From positions 317,919 through 381,918 of the forward strand of contig NZ_JANYMP010000006.1 of NCBI RefSeq assembly GCF_025061645.1: a DNA stretch of 64,000 nt, in the 5' to 3' direction. The stretch comes from Umezawaea endophytica (lineage in GTDB: Bacteria; Actinomycetota; Actinomycetes; Mycobacteriales; Pseudonocardiaceae). Position numbers and translations under genes: made by a program. Shown piece by piece: positions 15,957 through 23,924 of this stretch. The notes below the pieces were generated by a model. The model saw only the letters and a program-made list of their open reading frames with translations, did no database searches and was not told the origin of the DNA. Within the stretch, counting starts at the first letter, position 1; every line of letters begins with the position of its first letter.

Positions 15957-17240
15957 ATGTGTGTCATGGACACCGCACATCTCGAAGAACTCGGCGTCGT
16001 GGCCGTGGCAGTCACCTGGGTCGACAACAGCGGCGTCACCAGGGTGAAGTCGGTGCCGCTGAAGGAGCTGGGCGGCGCGGTCGGCGCCTCGCCGTCGTTC
16101 GACGTGTTCCTGCTCCAGGACTCGATCATCGACGGCCGGTTCGTCGGCGGCCCGGTGGGCGACTTGCGGCTGCACCCGGACCTGAGCCGGTTGACCGCGC
16201 TGGCCGCGCAGCCCGGCTGGGCGTGGGCGCCCGCCGACCGCTACCACCAGGACGGACGGCCCTACGCGCTCGACCAGCGATTAGCGGCGAAGGCGGCGGT
16301 CGAGCGGCTGGCCGACGCGGGGTTCGCCGCCGAGGCCGGGTTCGAGCTCGAGTGGGTCGTCGGCAAGGGCGGCACGGACGACTTCGTGCCCGCGACGACC
16401 GGCCCCGCCTACGGCCACGCCCGGCAGGTCGAGCTGTCCGACTACTGCGCCGAGGTGATCCGCGCGCTGGTCGCGCAGGACGTCCGGGTCGTCCAGTTCC
16501 ACCCGGAGTACGCGGCGAGCCAGTTCGAGGTGTCCACGGCCCCGTCCGACCCGGTCGCGGCGGCCGACACGGCGGTGCTGGTGCGCGAGACGATCCGGGC
16601 CGTGACGGTGCGGCACGGGATGCGGGCGTCGTTCTCGCCGAAGGTCATGGCCGACGGCGTCGGCAACGGCGGCCACCTGCACCTGAGCCTGTGGCGCGAC
16701 GGCCGGAACCTGTTCACCGGCGGCGAGGGCCGGTTCGGGCTGTCCCGCGAGGCCGAGCGGTTCACCGCGGGCGTCCTGGAGCACCTGCCCGCGCTCACGG
16801 CGATCGGGTCGCCGTCGGTGGCGAGCTACCTGCGGCTCGTGCCGTCGCACTGGTCGGCGCCGTACGCCGCATGGGGCCTCGAGAACCGCGAGACGGCGTT
16901 GCGGCTGGTCAGCGGCGCGAACGCCAACCTGGAGGTCAAGTCGTTCGACCTGTCCGCGAACCCGTACCTGGTGATCGCCTCGGTGCTGTCCGCCGGGCTG
17001 GCGGGCGGCGGCGAGCTGCCCGACCCGCTCGACGTCGACCCGGCCAGGCTGCCTGACGTGCCGCGGCTGCCGTCGTCGCTGAAGGAGTCGGCGGACGCGC
17101 TGGAGTCGGACCAGGTGCTGAACGACGCCCTGGGTCGGGAGTTGGTGGCGACGATCGTGGACGTGCGGCGCGGCGAGGTCGAACTGTTCGCCGACTCGAC
17201 GCCGGAGGAGGTGGTCGCCGTCACCCGCTGGCAGCACTGA
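15957..17240 (+). CDS. Glutamine-synthetase-like ligase (gamma-glutamyl-amine synthetase type)
   Basis: 427-residue GS-family ligase. Visible signatures are the ATP/glutamate motif SPKVMADGVGNGGHLHLS (about residues 223-240) and ENRETALRLV (about residues 311-320). The N-terminal beta-grasp region (VTWVDNSGVTRVKSV) differs from housekeeping GlnA and no C-terminal adenylylation tyrosine motif (NLYDLP) is present, so it is probably a ligase joining glutamate to an amine, as shown for Streptomyces GlnA3/GlnA4, rather than an ammonia-assimilating enzyme. The alternative start ATG at 15966 is equally possible; neither has a good ribosome site. It overlaps the following methyltransferase tail-to-tail by 20 bp. 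Confidence 0.82.
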   Translation: MCVMDTAHLEELGVVAVAVTWVDNSGVTRVKSVPLKELGGAVGASPSFDVFLLQDSIIDGRFVGGPVGDLRLHPDLSRLTALAAQPGWAWAPADRYHQDGRPYALDQRLAAKAAVERLADAGFAAEAGFELEWVVGKGGTDDFVPATTGPAYGHARQVELSDYCAEVIRALVAQDVRVVQFHPEYAASQFEVSTAPSDPVAAADTAVLVRETIRAVTVRHGMRASFSPKVMADGVGNGGHLHLSLWRDGRNLFTGGEGRFGLSREAERFTAGVLEHLPALTAIGSPSVASYLRLVPSHWSAPYAAWGLENRETALRLVSGANANLEVKSFDLSANPYLVIASVLSAGLAGGGELPDPLDVDPARLPDVPRLPSSLKESADALESDQVLNDALGRELVATIVDVRRGEVELFADSTPEEVVAVTRWQH

Positions 17241-17952
17241 TCACGGGCTGGAAGAAGTCCGTGTCCGGCCAGCGCACGTCGGTGAAGCCCGCGTCGACCA
17301 GCAGCCCACCCAGTTCGGCGCGGGTGATCGCCCAGTAGCTCGCCCGCCGGACCGACGTGGTCCACCCGCCGCCGCGCGGCTCGACCTGGAAGTGCTCCAG
17401 GTCGTAGTGGGTGCCGTCGGCGTTCCAGGTCCACAACTGGAACGTGACGGTGCCGTCGGCGTTGCGCTGCGGCGGTGTGGACAGCGGCCGGTCGCGGCGG
17501 AGGGCGTCGTAGTCGCGGGTGGAGAGCACCAGCCTGCCGCCGGGCCGCAGCACCCGCCGCATCTCCCGCGCCGCCGCCCCGACGTCGGCGGCGGTCAGCA
17601 GGTGCGGCACGGCGTTGTCGGCCGCCAGCACGACGTCGAAGCTCCCCGCCGCGAACGGCAGCGCCCGCATGTCCGCCGCGACGACCGGCAGCGCCAACGA
17701 CCGGGCGGCGGCTTCCCTCGCCGCTCTCGCCACGGCGACCGGGCTCAGGTCCGAGCCCGTCACGGGGTGGCCGAGCGCGGCGAGGCCAAGCGCTTGCGTG
17801 CCGATGCCGCAGGCGCAGTCCAGCACCCGCGAGCCCGGCGCGAGCAGCGGTGACAGCGCGGAGGCCTGCCGGGCGATGCTCGCGTCCCAGTCGCCGAAGA
17901 TCAGGTGGTAGGTGGCCGCCAGGTCGTCGTAGAACCGACGGGAACCGCTCAT
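17221..17952 (-). CDS. Class I SAM-dependent methyltransferase
   Basis: 243-residue Rossmann-fold methyltransferase. Motif I is VLDCACGIGTQALGLA (about residues 42-57), followed by motif II (VTGSDLSPVAVARA) and the acidic post-motif region (VVAADMRALPF). Its 3' end overlaps the GS-like gene by 20 bp on the opposite strand, and it starts 11 bp downstream of the end of the sigma-factor gene, so it may be co-transcribed with that gene. The substrate cannot be told from sequence. Confidence 0.82.
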   Translation of the reverse strand: MSGSRRFYDDLAATYHLIFGDWDASIARQASALSPLLAPGSRVLDCACGIGTQALGLAALGHPVTGSDLSPVAVARAAREAAARSLALPVVAADMRALPFAAGSFDVVLAADNAVPHLLTAADVGAAAREMRRVLRPGGRLVLSTRDYDALRRDRPLSTPPQRNADGTVTFQLWTWNADGTHYDLEHFQVEPRGGGWTTSVRRASYWAITRAELGGLLVDAGFTDVRWPDTDFFQPVISAASG

Positions 17953-17962
17953 GCCCCTTGTC

Positions 17963-18640
17963 TTACCGCATCCGGTCCGGCGGCATCGTCTTGCGCAGCT
18001 TGGTCAGCGCCCGGTGCTGGGCCACGCGGACGGCTCCGGGGGTCGACCCGAGCGCGGTGGCGGTCTCCTCGGCGGACAGGCCGACGACGATCCGCAGCAG
18101 CAGGATCTCCCGCTGCTTGTCCGGCAGGACCTTCAGCAGCTCGACCATCTCCCGCGACAGCTCCCCGCGCAGGGCCTGCTGCTCGGGGCCCGCGTCGGTC
18201 TCGGGCACGTCCGGCACGTCCGCGACGGGCTCCGAGCGGTTGCGCGAGGACGCCCGGTGCGCGTCGGCGACCTTGTGCGCCGCGATCCCGTACACGAACG
18301 CCAGGAACGGACGCCCCTGGTCGCGGTACGACGGCAGGGACTTCAGCACGGCGAGGCAGACCTCCTGCGCCGCGTCGTCCGCCGAGGCGAACGAGCGCTC
18401 CTGGCGGCCGATGCGGGCGCGGCAGTAGCGGATCGCCAATGGGCGGACCACGCCCAGCAGGACTTCCAGCGCCTTCCGGTCGCCCTTCATCGCCGCCGCG
18501 ACGTCCGCGGCGATGTCGTCCTGGCGGGTTTCCGGTTCGCGTTCGACCGCGGCCTCCGGAGTTCCGGCCACCGATCCGAAACGGAGGTCGTTGCGGGACG
18601 GACGATCAGCCCCGATAACAGCGTTTCCACTACCCGCCAT
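17963..18640 (-). CDS. ShbA/SigD-like RNA polymerase sigma factor, paralogue 1
   Basis: 225-residue group 4 sigma factor of the ShbA (Streptomyces)/SigD (Mycobacterium) type. Region 2 covers about residues 45-120 (SFASADDAAQEVCLAVL, PFLAFVYGIAAHKVADAHR) and region 4 about 160-215 (LPDKQREILLLRIVVGLSAEETA...VRVAQHRALTKLRK). ShbA drives the principal sigma gene hrdB; a similar role here is inference. ATG at 18640 follows AAAGGGGG. By eye it differs at about 19 of 150 conserved positions from the paralogue at 19177-19962, so the two arose by duplication. No anti-sigma gene is adjacent. Confidence 0.88.
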   Translation of the reverse strand: MAGSGNAVIGADRPSRNDLRFGSVAGTPEAAVEREPETRQDDIAADVAAAMKGDRKALEVLLGVVRPLAIRYCRARIGRQERSFASADDAAQEVCLAVLKSLPSYRDQGRPFLAFVYGIAAHKVADAHRASSRNRSEPVADVPDVPETDAGPEQQALRGELSREMVELLKVLPDKQREILLLRIVVGLSAEETATALGSTPGAVRVAQHRALTKLRKTMPPDRMR

Positions 18641-18906
18641 CACAGGCCCCCTTTGTTGTTCATGTGCGCACGAGCGGTCGTTCGGGCCCTGAAAATGCGC
18701 AGGCGTACAGCGTGTGCGCTCTTCAGCGAGGTTTCGCCGCATTTCAGCGGGCCGGCGTCGCGAAACGCCGGGAAACCCACGAGAATCGCATCACTCACCA
18801 ATTCATCCCCTGCGTGCAGCTCACCGATTCGCGGACGGGGTCGCGCACCCACCGGTGACGCCTCCACCCACCCCCGACTCCTGGACCTTCCCAGGAGACC
18901 ACCCAT
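18640..18906 (-). CDS. Possible 88-residue ORF coupled to the first sigma gene (leader or relic)
   Basis: A reading frame of 88 codons starts ATGGGT at 18906 and its TGA overlaps the sigma-factor ATG (TGATG). Its start is preceded by GTCGACGTAGGGAT six bases upstream, the identical arrangement seen before the sigma-like gene that precedes the second paralogue. The encoded peptide (MGGLLGRSRSRGWVEASPVG...) has no recognised domain and does not resemble the 252-residue protein in the other locus. It may be a leader peptide, a decayed gene or simply untranslated leader. Confidence 0.3.
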   Translation of the reverse strand: MGGLLGRSRSRGWVEASPVGARPRPRIGELHAGDELVSDAILVGFPAFRDAGPLKCGETSLKSAHAVRLRIFRARTTARAHMNNKGGL

Positions 18907-18912
18907 CGGCTC

Positions 18913-18943
18913 ATCCCTACGTCGACGACATTTCCACGTTCAC
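18913..18943 (-). promoter_or_regulatory. Shared promoter/leader motif, copy 1 (sigma paralogue 1)
   Basis: On the minus strand GTGAA (18943-18939), 12 bases, GTCGACGTAGGGAT (18926-18913), six bases, then ATGGGT at 18906. The same bases and spacings occur at 20754-20717 in front of the second sigma locus. It is probably a promoter duplicated with the gene; autoregulation by these sigma factors is a possibility. Confidence 0.5.
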
Positions 18944-19176
18944 CCATAGACATGTCGCCAATCAAGACGAAACTCACGAGATTTTCTTAAGCAAATCCAA
19001 TCCATAGGAAATACGTATATCGCACTAGCGACCCGTCCCGGTATCGAAACTCGGCGAGCAGCACATCACCATTGGCCGAATTCAATAAATGACACGGTTA
19101 TTATCCGCACTTCTGCGGCCGGGAACCACGGCACAATCGACCACGACCAGGAGAACGCCTGGTCAAGGAGGTCGGA
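18944..19176. other. AT-rich spacer between the two sigma loci
   Basis: This stretch, particularly about 18950-19110, is much richer in A and T than its surroundings (for example TTTTCTTAAGCAAATCCAAT near 18982). No gene or convincing terminator was identified. It separates the end of sigma paralogue 2 from the leader of paralogue 1. Confidence 0.4.
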
Positions 19177-19962
19177 TCAGACGCGGTCCTGCGCCGCCGC
19201 CGGGTCGACCACCTTGCGCAGGCGCGCGAGCGCGCGGTGCTGCGCGACGCGCACGGCGCCGGGCGTGGACCCGACGGCGTCGGCGGTCTCCTCGGCCGAC
19301 AGGCCGACCACGATCCGCAGCAGCAGGATCTCCCGCTGCTTGTCCGGCAGCACCTTCAACAGGGCCGCCATCTCGCGGGACAGCTCCCCGCGCATCGCCC
19401 TCTGCTCCGGACCGGCCTCGGTCTCGGGACCGTCCGGCACGTCCGGGACCGGTTCCGAGCGGTTGCGGGCCGACGCGCGGTGCGAGTCCGCCACCTTGTG
19501 CGCCGCGATGCCGTACACGAATGCCAGGAACGGGCGCCCCTGGTCCCGGTAGGACGGCAGGGCCGTCAGCACGCCGAGGCAGACCTCCTGGGCGACGTCG
19601 TCCGCCGAGGCGAACGAGCGCTCCTGGCGGCCGATGCGGGCGCGGCAGTAGCGGACCACGAGCGGGCGGATCGAGCCGAGCAGGCGTTCCACGGCCGGGC
19701 GGTCGCCGCTGATGGCCAGCGCGACCTCGACGGCCAAGTCGTCCGGCCGGGCGGACAGCACCGCAACCGACGGCTCGACGGCCGGAGCGGTCTTGACGGT
19801 CGCCGCGCGGGCGAGCAGTTCGTCGAGCTTGGTGCCCTTGGCGCGCTTCGCGAGGCTCGCGGCCCCGACCTCTCCGAGCGAGGACCCGTCGAGCGTCCCC
19901 TCGGTGTCGACGATCCGGCGGTGCCGCTCGGTGCTGACGTCGATCGAGGACGAGGGGGTCAT
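19177..19962 (-). CDS. ShbA/SigD-like RNA polymerase sigma factor, paralogue 2
   Basis: 261-residue group 4 sigma factor almost identical in regions 2 and 4 to the product at 17963-18640 (same SFASADD, PSYRDQGRPFLAFVYGIAAHKVAD and LPDKQREILLLRIVVGLSAEET blocks). It has a longer, unrelated N-terminal extension of about 90 residues. The ATG at 19962 overlaps the stop of the upstream sigma-like gene by 4 bp (ATGA), so its translation depends on that gene. The extension and the coupling are the main differences from paralogue 1 and could give different control of the same promoters. Confidence 0.88.
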   Translation of the reverse strand: MTPSSSIDVSTERHRRIVDTEGTLDGSSLGEVGAASLAKRAKGTKLDELLARAATVKTAPAVEPSVAVLSARPDDLAVEVALAISGDRPAVERLLGSIRPLVVRYCRARIGRQERSFASADDVAQEVCLGVLTALPSYRDQGRPFLAFVYGIAAHKVADSHRASARNRSEPVPDVPDGPETEAGPEQRAMRGELSREMAALLKVLPDKQREILLLRIVVGLSAEETADAVGSTPGAVRVAQHRALARLRKVVDPAAAQDRV

Positions 19963-20717
19963 GACAGCCCGCCTTCTCGGCTGAGGTACCTGCGGGCGAC
20001 CGCGCGGGCCCGCGAGATGCGAACCTCCACGGTGTGGGGCTTGAGCCGCATCAACTCTCCGATCTCGGCGGGGTTGTACCCGCCGCGCACGAGCGCCAGC
20101 AGCGCGCTGTCGCTGTGCCCGATGTGCTTGAACAGCGAGTCCACCACCGCCTGGGTCACCACCGTGTCCTCCGGCGACCGGTCCGCCTGGAGCTGGTCCA
20201 CGGTCGACCAGGCGTCCAGCAGCTCCACGTCCACCCAGTCCCGCCTGCCCCGCTGCCACCTGCGGTAGGTGTTCGGGAAGGCCAGGACGCAGGCGTTCGA
20301 GTAGTACTGCTTGAGCGACAGGCCGTCGTACGGCGACCACTTGCCGCCGAGCAGCCCGCGCTCGCAGAACATGACGTACCCGTCCCACACGACCTCGCTG
20401 GACAGGTCCTCGACGTCGTGCGGCGGCACGTCCTGCCGCAGGACCCCGCGCCCCTGCCTGGTGGAACTCGCGAAGATCCCCCCGGAGCGGACCAGGCCCT
20501 TGACGTACTCCAGGCCGTAGCCCAGGAGCTGGTTCAGGACCATCTTGGACACCCCGTCGGCGAGTCCGCGTTCGCGGAAGTGCTGGTGCAGCAGCATGTC
20601 GACCCGGACGCGGTGCGCTTCGTCCACGCCTGACCGGAAGTAGTGGTCGACGTCGTGGCTGGAGAGTTCCCCTAAGACCGGGTCGTCCGGCTCCCGAGGG
20701 CCCTCGACAAAACCCAT
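19959..20717 (-). CDS. Divergent sigma-70-like protein coupled to sigma paralogue 2
   Basis: 252-residue protein with a sigma-factor layout: a helical region at about residues 95-160 (VEDLSSEVVWDGYVMFCERG ... LKQYYSNACVLAFPNTYRRW) resembles region 2, and residues about 205-245 (SALLALVRGGYNPAEIGELM, then HTVEVRISRARAVAR) form a clear region-4 helix-turn-helix. The core-binding part is poorly conserved, so it may be a specialised sigma factor or a sigma-like regulator. It precedes and overlaps a bona fide sigma gene. The start at 20717 lies six bases after the shared GTCGACGTAGGGAT motif, with GGTGG as a possible ribosome site. Confidence 0.7.
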   Translation of the reverse strand: MGFVEGPREPDDPVLGELSSHDVDHYFRSGVDEAHRVRVDMLLHQHFRERGLADGVSKMVLNQLLGYGLEYVKGLVRSGGIFASSTRQGRGVLRQDVPPHDVEDLSSEVVWDGYVMFCERGLLGGKWSPYDGLSLKQYYSNACVLAFPNTYRRWQRGRRDWVDVELLDAWSTVDQLQADRSPEDTVVTQAVVDSLFKHIGHSDSALLALVRGGYNPAEIGELMRLKPHTVEVRISRARAVARRYLSREGGLS

Positions 20718-20723
20718 CCACCG

Positions 20724-20754
20724 ATCCCTACGTCGACACGTCAGCGGCCTTCAC
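20724..20754 (-). promoter_or_regulatory. Shared promoter/leader motif, copy 2 (sigma paralogue 2 operon)
   Basis: GTGAA (20754-20750), 12 bases, GTCGACGTAGGGAT (20737-20724), six bases, ATGGGT at 20717. Identical in sequence and spacing to the copy before paralogue 1. An AT-rich stretch (about 20758-20812) lies immediately upstream. Confidence 0.5.
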
Positions 20755-20813
20755 TGGTCCTAATGTCGCTGAATAACGCCTTCCTCACAAGATTTACGAA
20801 AGAAAATTTCAGG

Positions 20814-21545
20814 TCACGCCGGGCGACGGGCCAGCACGTGCAGGCGCGCGGCGACGTCCCGAAGGGGCGATCGGGTGGCGGCCGCCAGCTCCAGCTCGGC
20901 GAGCGCCTCCGCGGCGCCGGGGCTCGACTCCAGCACGGAACCGGGCACCAGGTCCGACACCACGCCGTAGCCCTGGAGCAGTTCGACCTTCAACCCGGTG
21001 GCGATGACCAGCGCTTCCAGGCCGTCGATGTCGAACCGGCGCAGCAGCGGGTCCTTCGTGCCCGCGAGCTGGCCCGCGGCGTCGTCGAGCAGGCGGCGGG
21101 CGTCGACCAGTCGGCCCGCGATGGCCCGGTGCAGCACGGCCGCGAACCGGTTCGCCACCAGCACCGACACCGCGCCACCGGGTGCGGCGGCAGCGGCCAG
21201 CGCGGACGCGGCGGCGGCCGCGTCGTCCACGACCTCCAGCAGCCCGTGGCCGAGCACCAGGTCCGCCTCGCCCTCGGGCGCGAGGTCGCCGAGCGCGTCG
21301 GTGTCGCCCTGGACAGCGGTGATGCGATCGGGCACGCCCGCCTCGCGGGCACGGCGGTGCAGCGCCGCGAGCGCGTTCGGGCTGGGCTCGATGACCGTGA
21401 CGGAGCAGCCCGCCACGGCGAGGGGCACGGCCCACACGCCCGTGCCGCCGCCGACGTCGAGCACCCTGGGCGGTTCCCCGCCCCGGCGCTCCCGCGCGGC
21501 GATCAACTCGGCGTCGAGCACCCTGTGTACGGCGTCCGGTCGCAT
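20814..21545 (-). CDS. SAM-dependent methyltransferase
   Basis: 243-residue class I methyltransferase: motif I VLDVGGGTGVWAVPLA (about residues 28-43), acidic residue of motif II in VTVIEPSPNALAAL, and LVLGHGLLEVVDD as motif IV. The C-terminal half has an Ala-rich segment and the sequence GVVSDLVPGSVL, reminiscent of tRNA-modification methyltransferases such as CmoM, though the substrate is not certain. It is divergent from parA with about 100 bp between starts. This methyltransferase/ParA pairing is recurrent in actinobacteria near dinB and DUF3040. Confidence 0.82.
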   Translation of the reverse strand: MRPDAVHRVLDAELIAARERRGGEPPRVLDVGGGTGVWAVPLAVAGCSVTVIEPSPNALAALHRRAREAGVPDRITAVQGDTDALGDLAPEGEADLVLGHGLLEVVDDAAAAASALAAAAAPGGAVSVLVANRFAAVLHRAIAGRLVDARRLLDDAAGQLAGTKDPLLRRFDIDGLEALVIATGLKVELLQGYGVVSDLVPGSVLESSPGAAEALAELELAAATRSPLRDVAARLHVLARRPA

Positions 21546-21644
21546 GGTCGTAGAGCGTAGAGCGTGCTCCCGGTCGTCCGCGCCGGCTGTCGGGGCCCGA
21601 CCGATGTTCTTCCCCTATCTGGTAAAGACCGTAGGCTGCACCCC

Positions 21645-22487
21645 GTGCATACGGTCGCAGTGCTGAGCCTCAAGGGTGGCGTGGGCAAGACGACGGTGGC
21701 GCTCGGTCTCGCCTCGGCCGCGCTCCGCCGGGGTGTGCGGACGCTGGTGATCGATCTGGATCCGCAGTGCAACGCCACCTCCACCCTGGAACCCGCCGAG
21801 ACCGAGGCGTCCATCTACGACGTCCTGCGAGAACCGACGCTCGAGGTGCTGGAAAGAGCCATCGCGCCGAGCACGTGGGGCGAGGGCGTCGACGTGCTGT
21901 CCGGCTCCGAGGACGCGGAGTCGCTGAACCACCCCGACCCCGGTCAGACCCGCTTGAGCAGGCTGCGCGAAGCACTCGGGCTGATCAAGGACCGGGACGA
22001 CGACCAGCCGTACCAGCTCGTGCTGCTCGACTGCCCGCCCTCGCTCGGCCAGCTCACCCGCTCCGCGCTCGTCGCCGCCGACCGGGCCCTGCTGATCACC
22101 GAGCCGACCATGTTCGCGGTCGCGGGCGTGCAGCGGGCGTTCGAGGCCGTGCAGAACGAGCGGGAGAACAACGCCGACCTCCAGCCGCTGGGCGTCGTGG
22201 TGAACCGGGTCCGCCCGCGCTCGCACGAGCACCAGTTCCGCATCGAGGAGCTGCGCGACATCTTCGGCCCGCTGGTGATGCCGGTCGCGCTCCCGGACCG
22301 CCTCGCCGTCCAGCAGGCCCAGGGCGCGTGCATGCCGATCCACGAGTGGGGCACGCCCGGCGCCCGCGAGGTCGCGCTGGCGTTCAACCTGCTGCTCGCG
22401 CGGGTGCTGCGGGTCAGCCGCAGCCGCCGCCGGGCCGTGCACCGCGACTTCGACGACGAGGAGATCCAGGAAGCGGTCGACGCGTGA
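21645..22487 (+). CDS. ParA/MinD-type P-loop ATPase
   Basis: 280-residue deviant Walker A ATPase: SLKGGVGKTTVALGLASAA (residues 7-25) and LVLLDCPPSLG for switch II. No parB or centromere-like repeats are adjacent, so it is an orphan member and not the chromosome-partition ParA. The GTG at 21645 is chosen because HTVAVLSLKGGVGKTT is the normal N-terminus; TAGGCT at 21632-21637 lies seven bases upstream, fitting a leaderless transcript. The stop overlaps the next gene by GTGA. Confidence 0.85.
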   Translation: MHTVAVLSLKGGVGKTTVALGLASAALRRGVRTLVIDLDPQCNATSTLEPAETEASIYDVLREPTLEVLERAIAPSTWGEGVDVLSGSEDAESLNHPDPGQTRLSRLREALGLIKDRDDDQPYQLVLLDCPPSLGQLTRSALVAADRALLITEPTMFAVAGVQRAFEAVQNERENNADLQPLGVVVNRVRPRSHEHQFRIEELRDIFGPLVMPVALPDRLAVQQAQGACMPIHEWGTPGAREVALAFNLLLARVLRVSRSRRRAVHRDFDDEEIQEAVDA

Positions 22488-23119
22488 GCGGTGCCGCCCT
22501 GCTCGCCTTCTGCACCGCCGCGCTCCTGCTGACGATCACCCCCGGCCTGGACACCATGATGCTGCTGCGCATGGTGCTCGGCGGGGGTGCGCGGGCGGGT
22601 GTCGTCGGCGGGTTCGGCACGACGCTCGGCTGCCTGGCGTGGGGCGCGGCGAGCGTCGCCGGCCTGACGGCGCTGCTGGTGGCCTCGCGGTTCGCCTACG
22701 ACGTGGTGCGCTGGGCGGGCGCGCTGTACCTGCTGTGGCTCGGCGGGTCGGCGCTGTGGAGGTCATGGCGCGGCCGCACGGTCGTGGGAGAGAATCCACT
22801 CGTTCGGGTGACACCTGGGCAGGCGTTGCGGATCGGGTTCACCACGAACGTGCTCAACCCCAAGATCGGGGTGTTCTACCTGAGCCTGCTCCCCCAGTTC
22901 CTGCCCACCGACGCGAGCGCGACGGGTTGGGCGGCGCTGCTGGTGGGCATCCACGTGGGCATCGGGCAGGTGTGGCAGCTCGTCGTGGTCGGGTTGGCGG
23001 GACGGGCGGCCGTCGTGCTCACCAGGCCGCGCGTCAAGGAGTGGACGGAGCGCTTGACGGCGTCCGTCCTGATCGGCTTCGGCCTGAAGGTGGCGTTCGA
23101 CAGCAGTGCCAGAGGGTGA
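22484..23119 (+). CDS. LysE/RhtB family exporter
   Basis: 211-residue membrane transporter with about six helices and the family features TPGLDTMMLLR near the N-terminus (usual TPGPD) and FTTNVLNPKIGVFYLSLLPQF (usual NPK motif, about residues 118-135). It probably exports amino acids or related metabolites; the substrate is unknown. GTG at 22484 overlaps the parA stop (GTGA), and the 3' end overlaps the glycosylase gene by 14 bp, so parA, lysE-like and nei-like genes form a tight operon. Confidence 0.85.
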   Translation: MSGAALLAFCTAALLLTITPGLDTMMLLRMVLGGGARAGVVGGFGTTLGCLAWGAASVAGLTALLVASRFAYDVVRWAGALYLLWLGGSALWRSWRGRTVVGENPLVRVTPGQALRIGFTTNVLNPKIGVFYLSLLPQFLPTDASATGWAALLVGIHVGIGQVWQLVVVGLAGRAAVVLTRPRVKEWTERLTASVLIGFGLKVAFDSSARG

Positions 23120-23891
23120 CACGGTTTTCCTGGCAGGCCACCGCCTCGACGAGGCGCTGGCGGGCAAAGCGCTGCTCCGTGCGGAGCTGCGCCATCCACG
23201 ACTGCCCTCCGGGGCGCTGAGCGGGCGTTCGGTGCTCGGGGTGCGCACGGTCGGCAAGCACATACTCATGCGGTTCTCCGGCGAGCTGAGCCTGCACAGC
23301 CACTTCCGGATGGACGGCGCCTGGCACCTGTACCGGCCGGGCCAGAAGTGGCAGCGGCCCGCCCACCAGGTGCGGGCCATCATCGAGGTGGAGAACCGGA
23401 TCGCGATCGGGTTCGCCCTGCACGACATGGAACTCGTGCCCACCTCCGCGGAGAGCACGCTCGTCGGCCACCTCGGCCCCGACCTGCTCGGCGAGAACTG
23501 GTCCGACGCCGACCTCCACGAGGCCGTCAAGCGGCTCTCGGCGGATCCGACCCGGCAACTCGGCCCCGCGCTGCTCGACCAGCGGGTGATGGCGGGCGTG
23601 GGCAACCTCTACAAGACCGAGGTGTGCTTCCTGCTCGGCGCGTCGCCGTGGGCACCCGTGTCGGCCGTCAACGCGGTCGAGGCGGTGAAGCTGTCGCGCA
23701 AGCTGCTGCTGGCGAACGCGTGGGCGCCGGAGCAGAGCACCACCGGGCAGCGCGGGCGTGGACACCAGCACTGGGTGTTCGAGCGCGGCGGCAAGCCGTG
23801 CCGCAAGTGCGGTGACCGGATCAGGGTGGAGACGCAGGGCGACGACTACATGGCGCGGATCTCGTACTGGTGCCCGACCTGCCAACAGTAG
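23106..23891 (+). CDS. nei: Fpg/Nei family DNA glycosylase (endonuclease VIII type)
   Basis: 261-residue bifunctional DNA glycosylase/AP lyase for oxidised bases. After removal of the initiator residue the N-terminal proline (PEGDT) is the catalytic nucleophile, with Glu3 beside it; PEGDT marks the Nei branch rather than Fpg (PELPE). The helix-two-turn-helix region (DQRVMAGVGNLYKTEVCF) and a complete C-terminal zinc finger (CRKC ... CPTC) are present. The start is GTG at 23106, inside the end of the exporter gene. Confidence 0.92.
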   Translation: MPEGDTVFLAGHRLDEALAGKALLRAELRHPRLPSGALSGRSVLGVRTVGKHILMRFSGELSLHSHFRMDGAWHLYRPGQKWQRPAHQVRAIIEVENRIAIGFALHDMELVPTSAESTLVGHLGPDLLGENWSDADLHEAVKRLSADPTRQLGPALLDQRVMAGVGNLYKTEVCFLLGASPWAPVSAVNAVEAVKLSRKLLLANAWAPEQSTTGQRGRGHQHWVFERGGKPCRKCGDRIRVETQGDDYMARISYWCPTCQQ

Positions 23892-23924
23892 GCTGACCTG
23901 GGTCTACTTCCAGGAGGTCGTTCG

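Noticed and set aside
18795..18977. 60-codon minus-strand frame upstream of sigma paralogue 1
   Set aside because: It crosses the shared leader motif, has no ribosome site and is out of frame with the coupled 88-codon frame.
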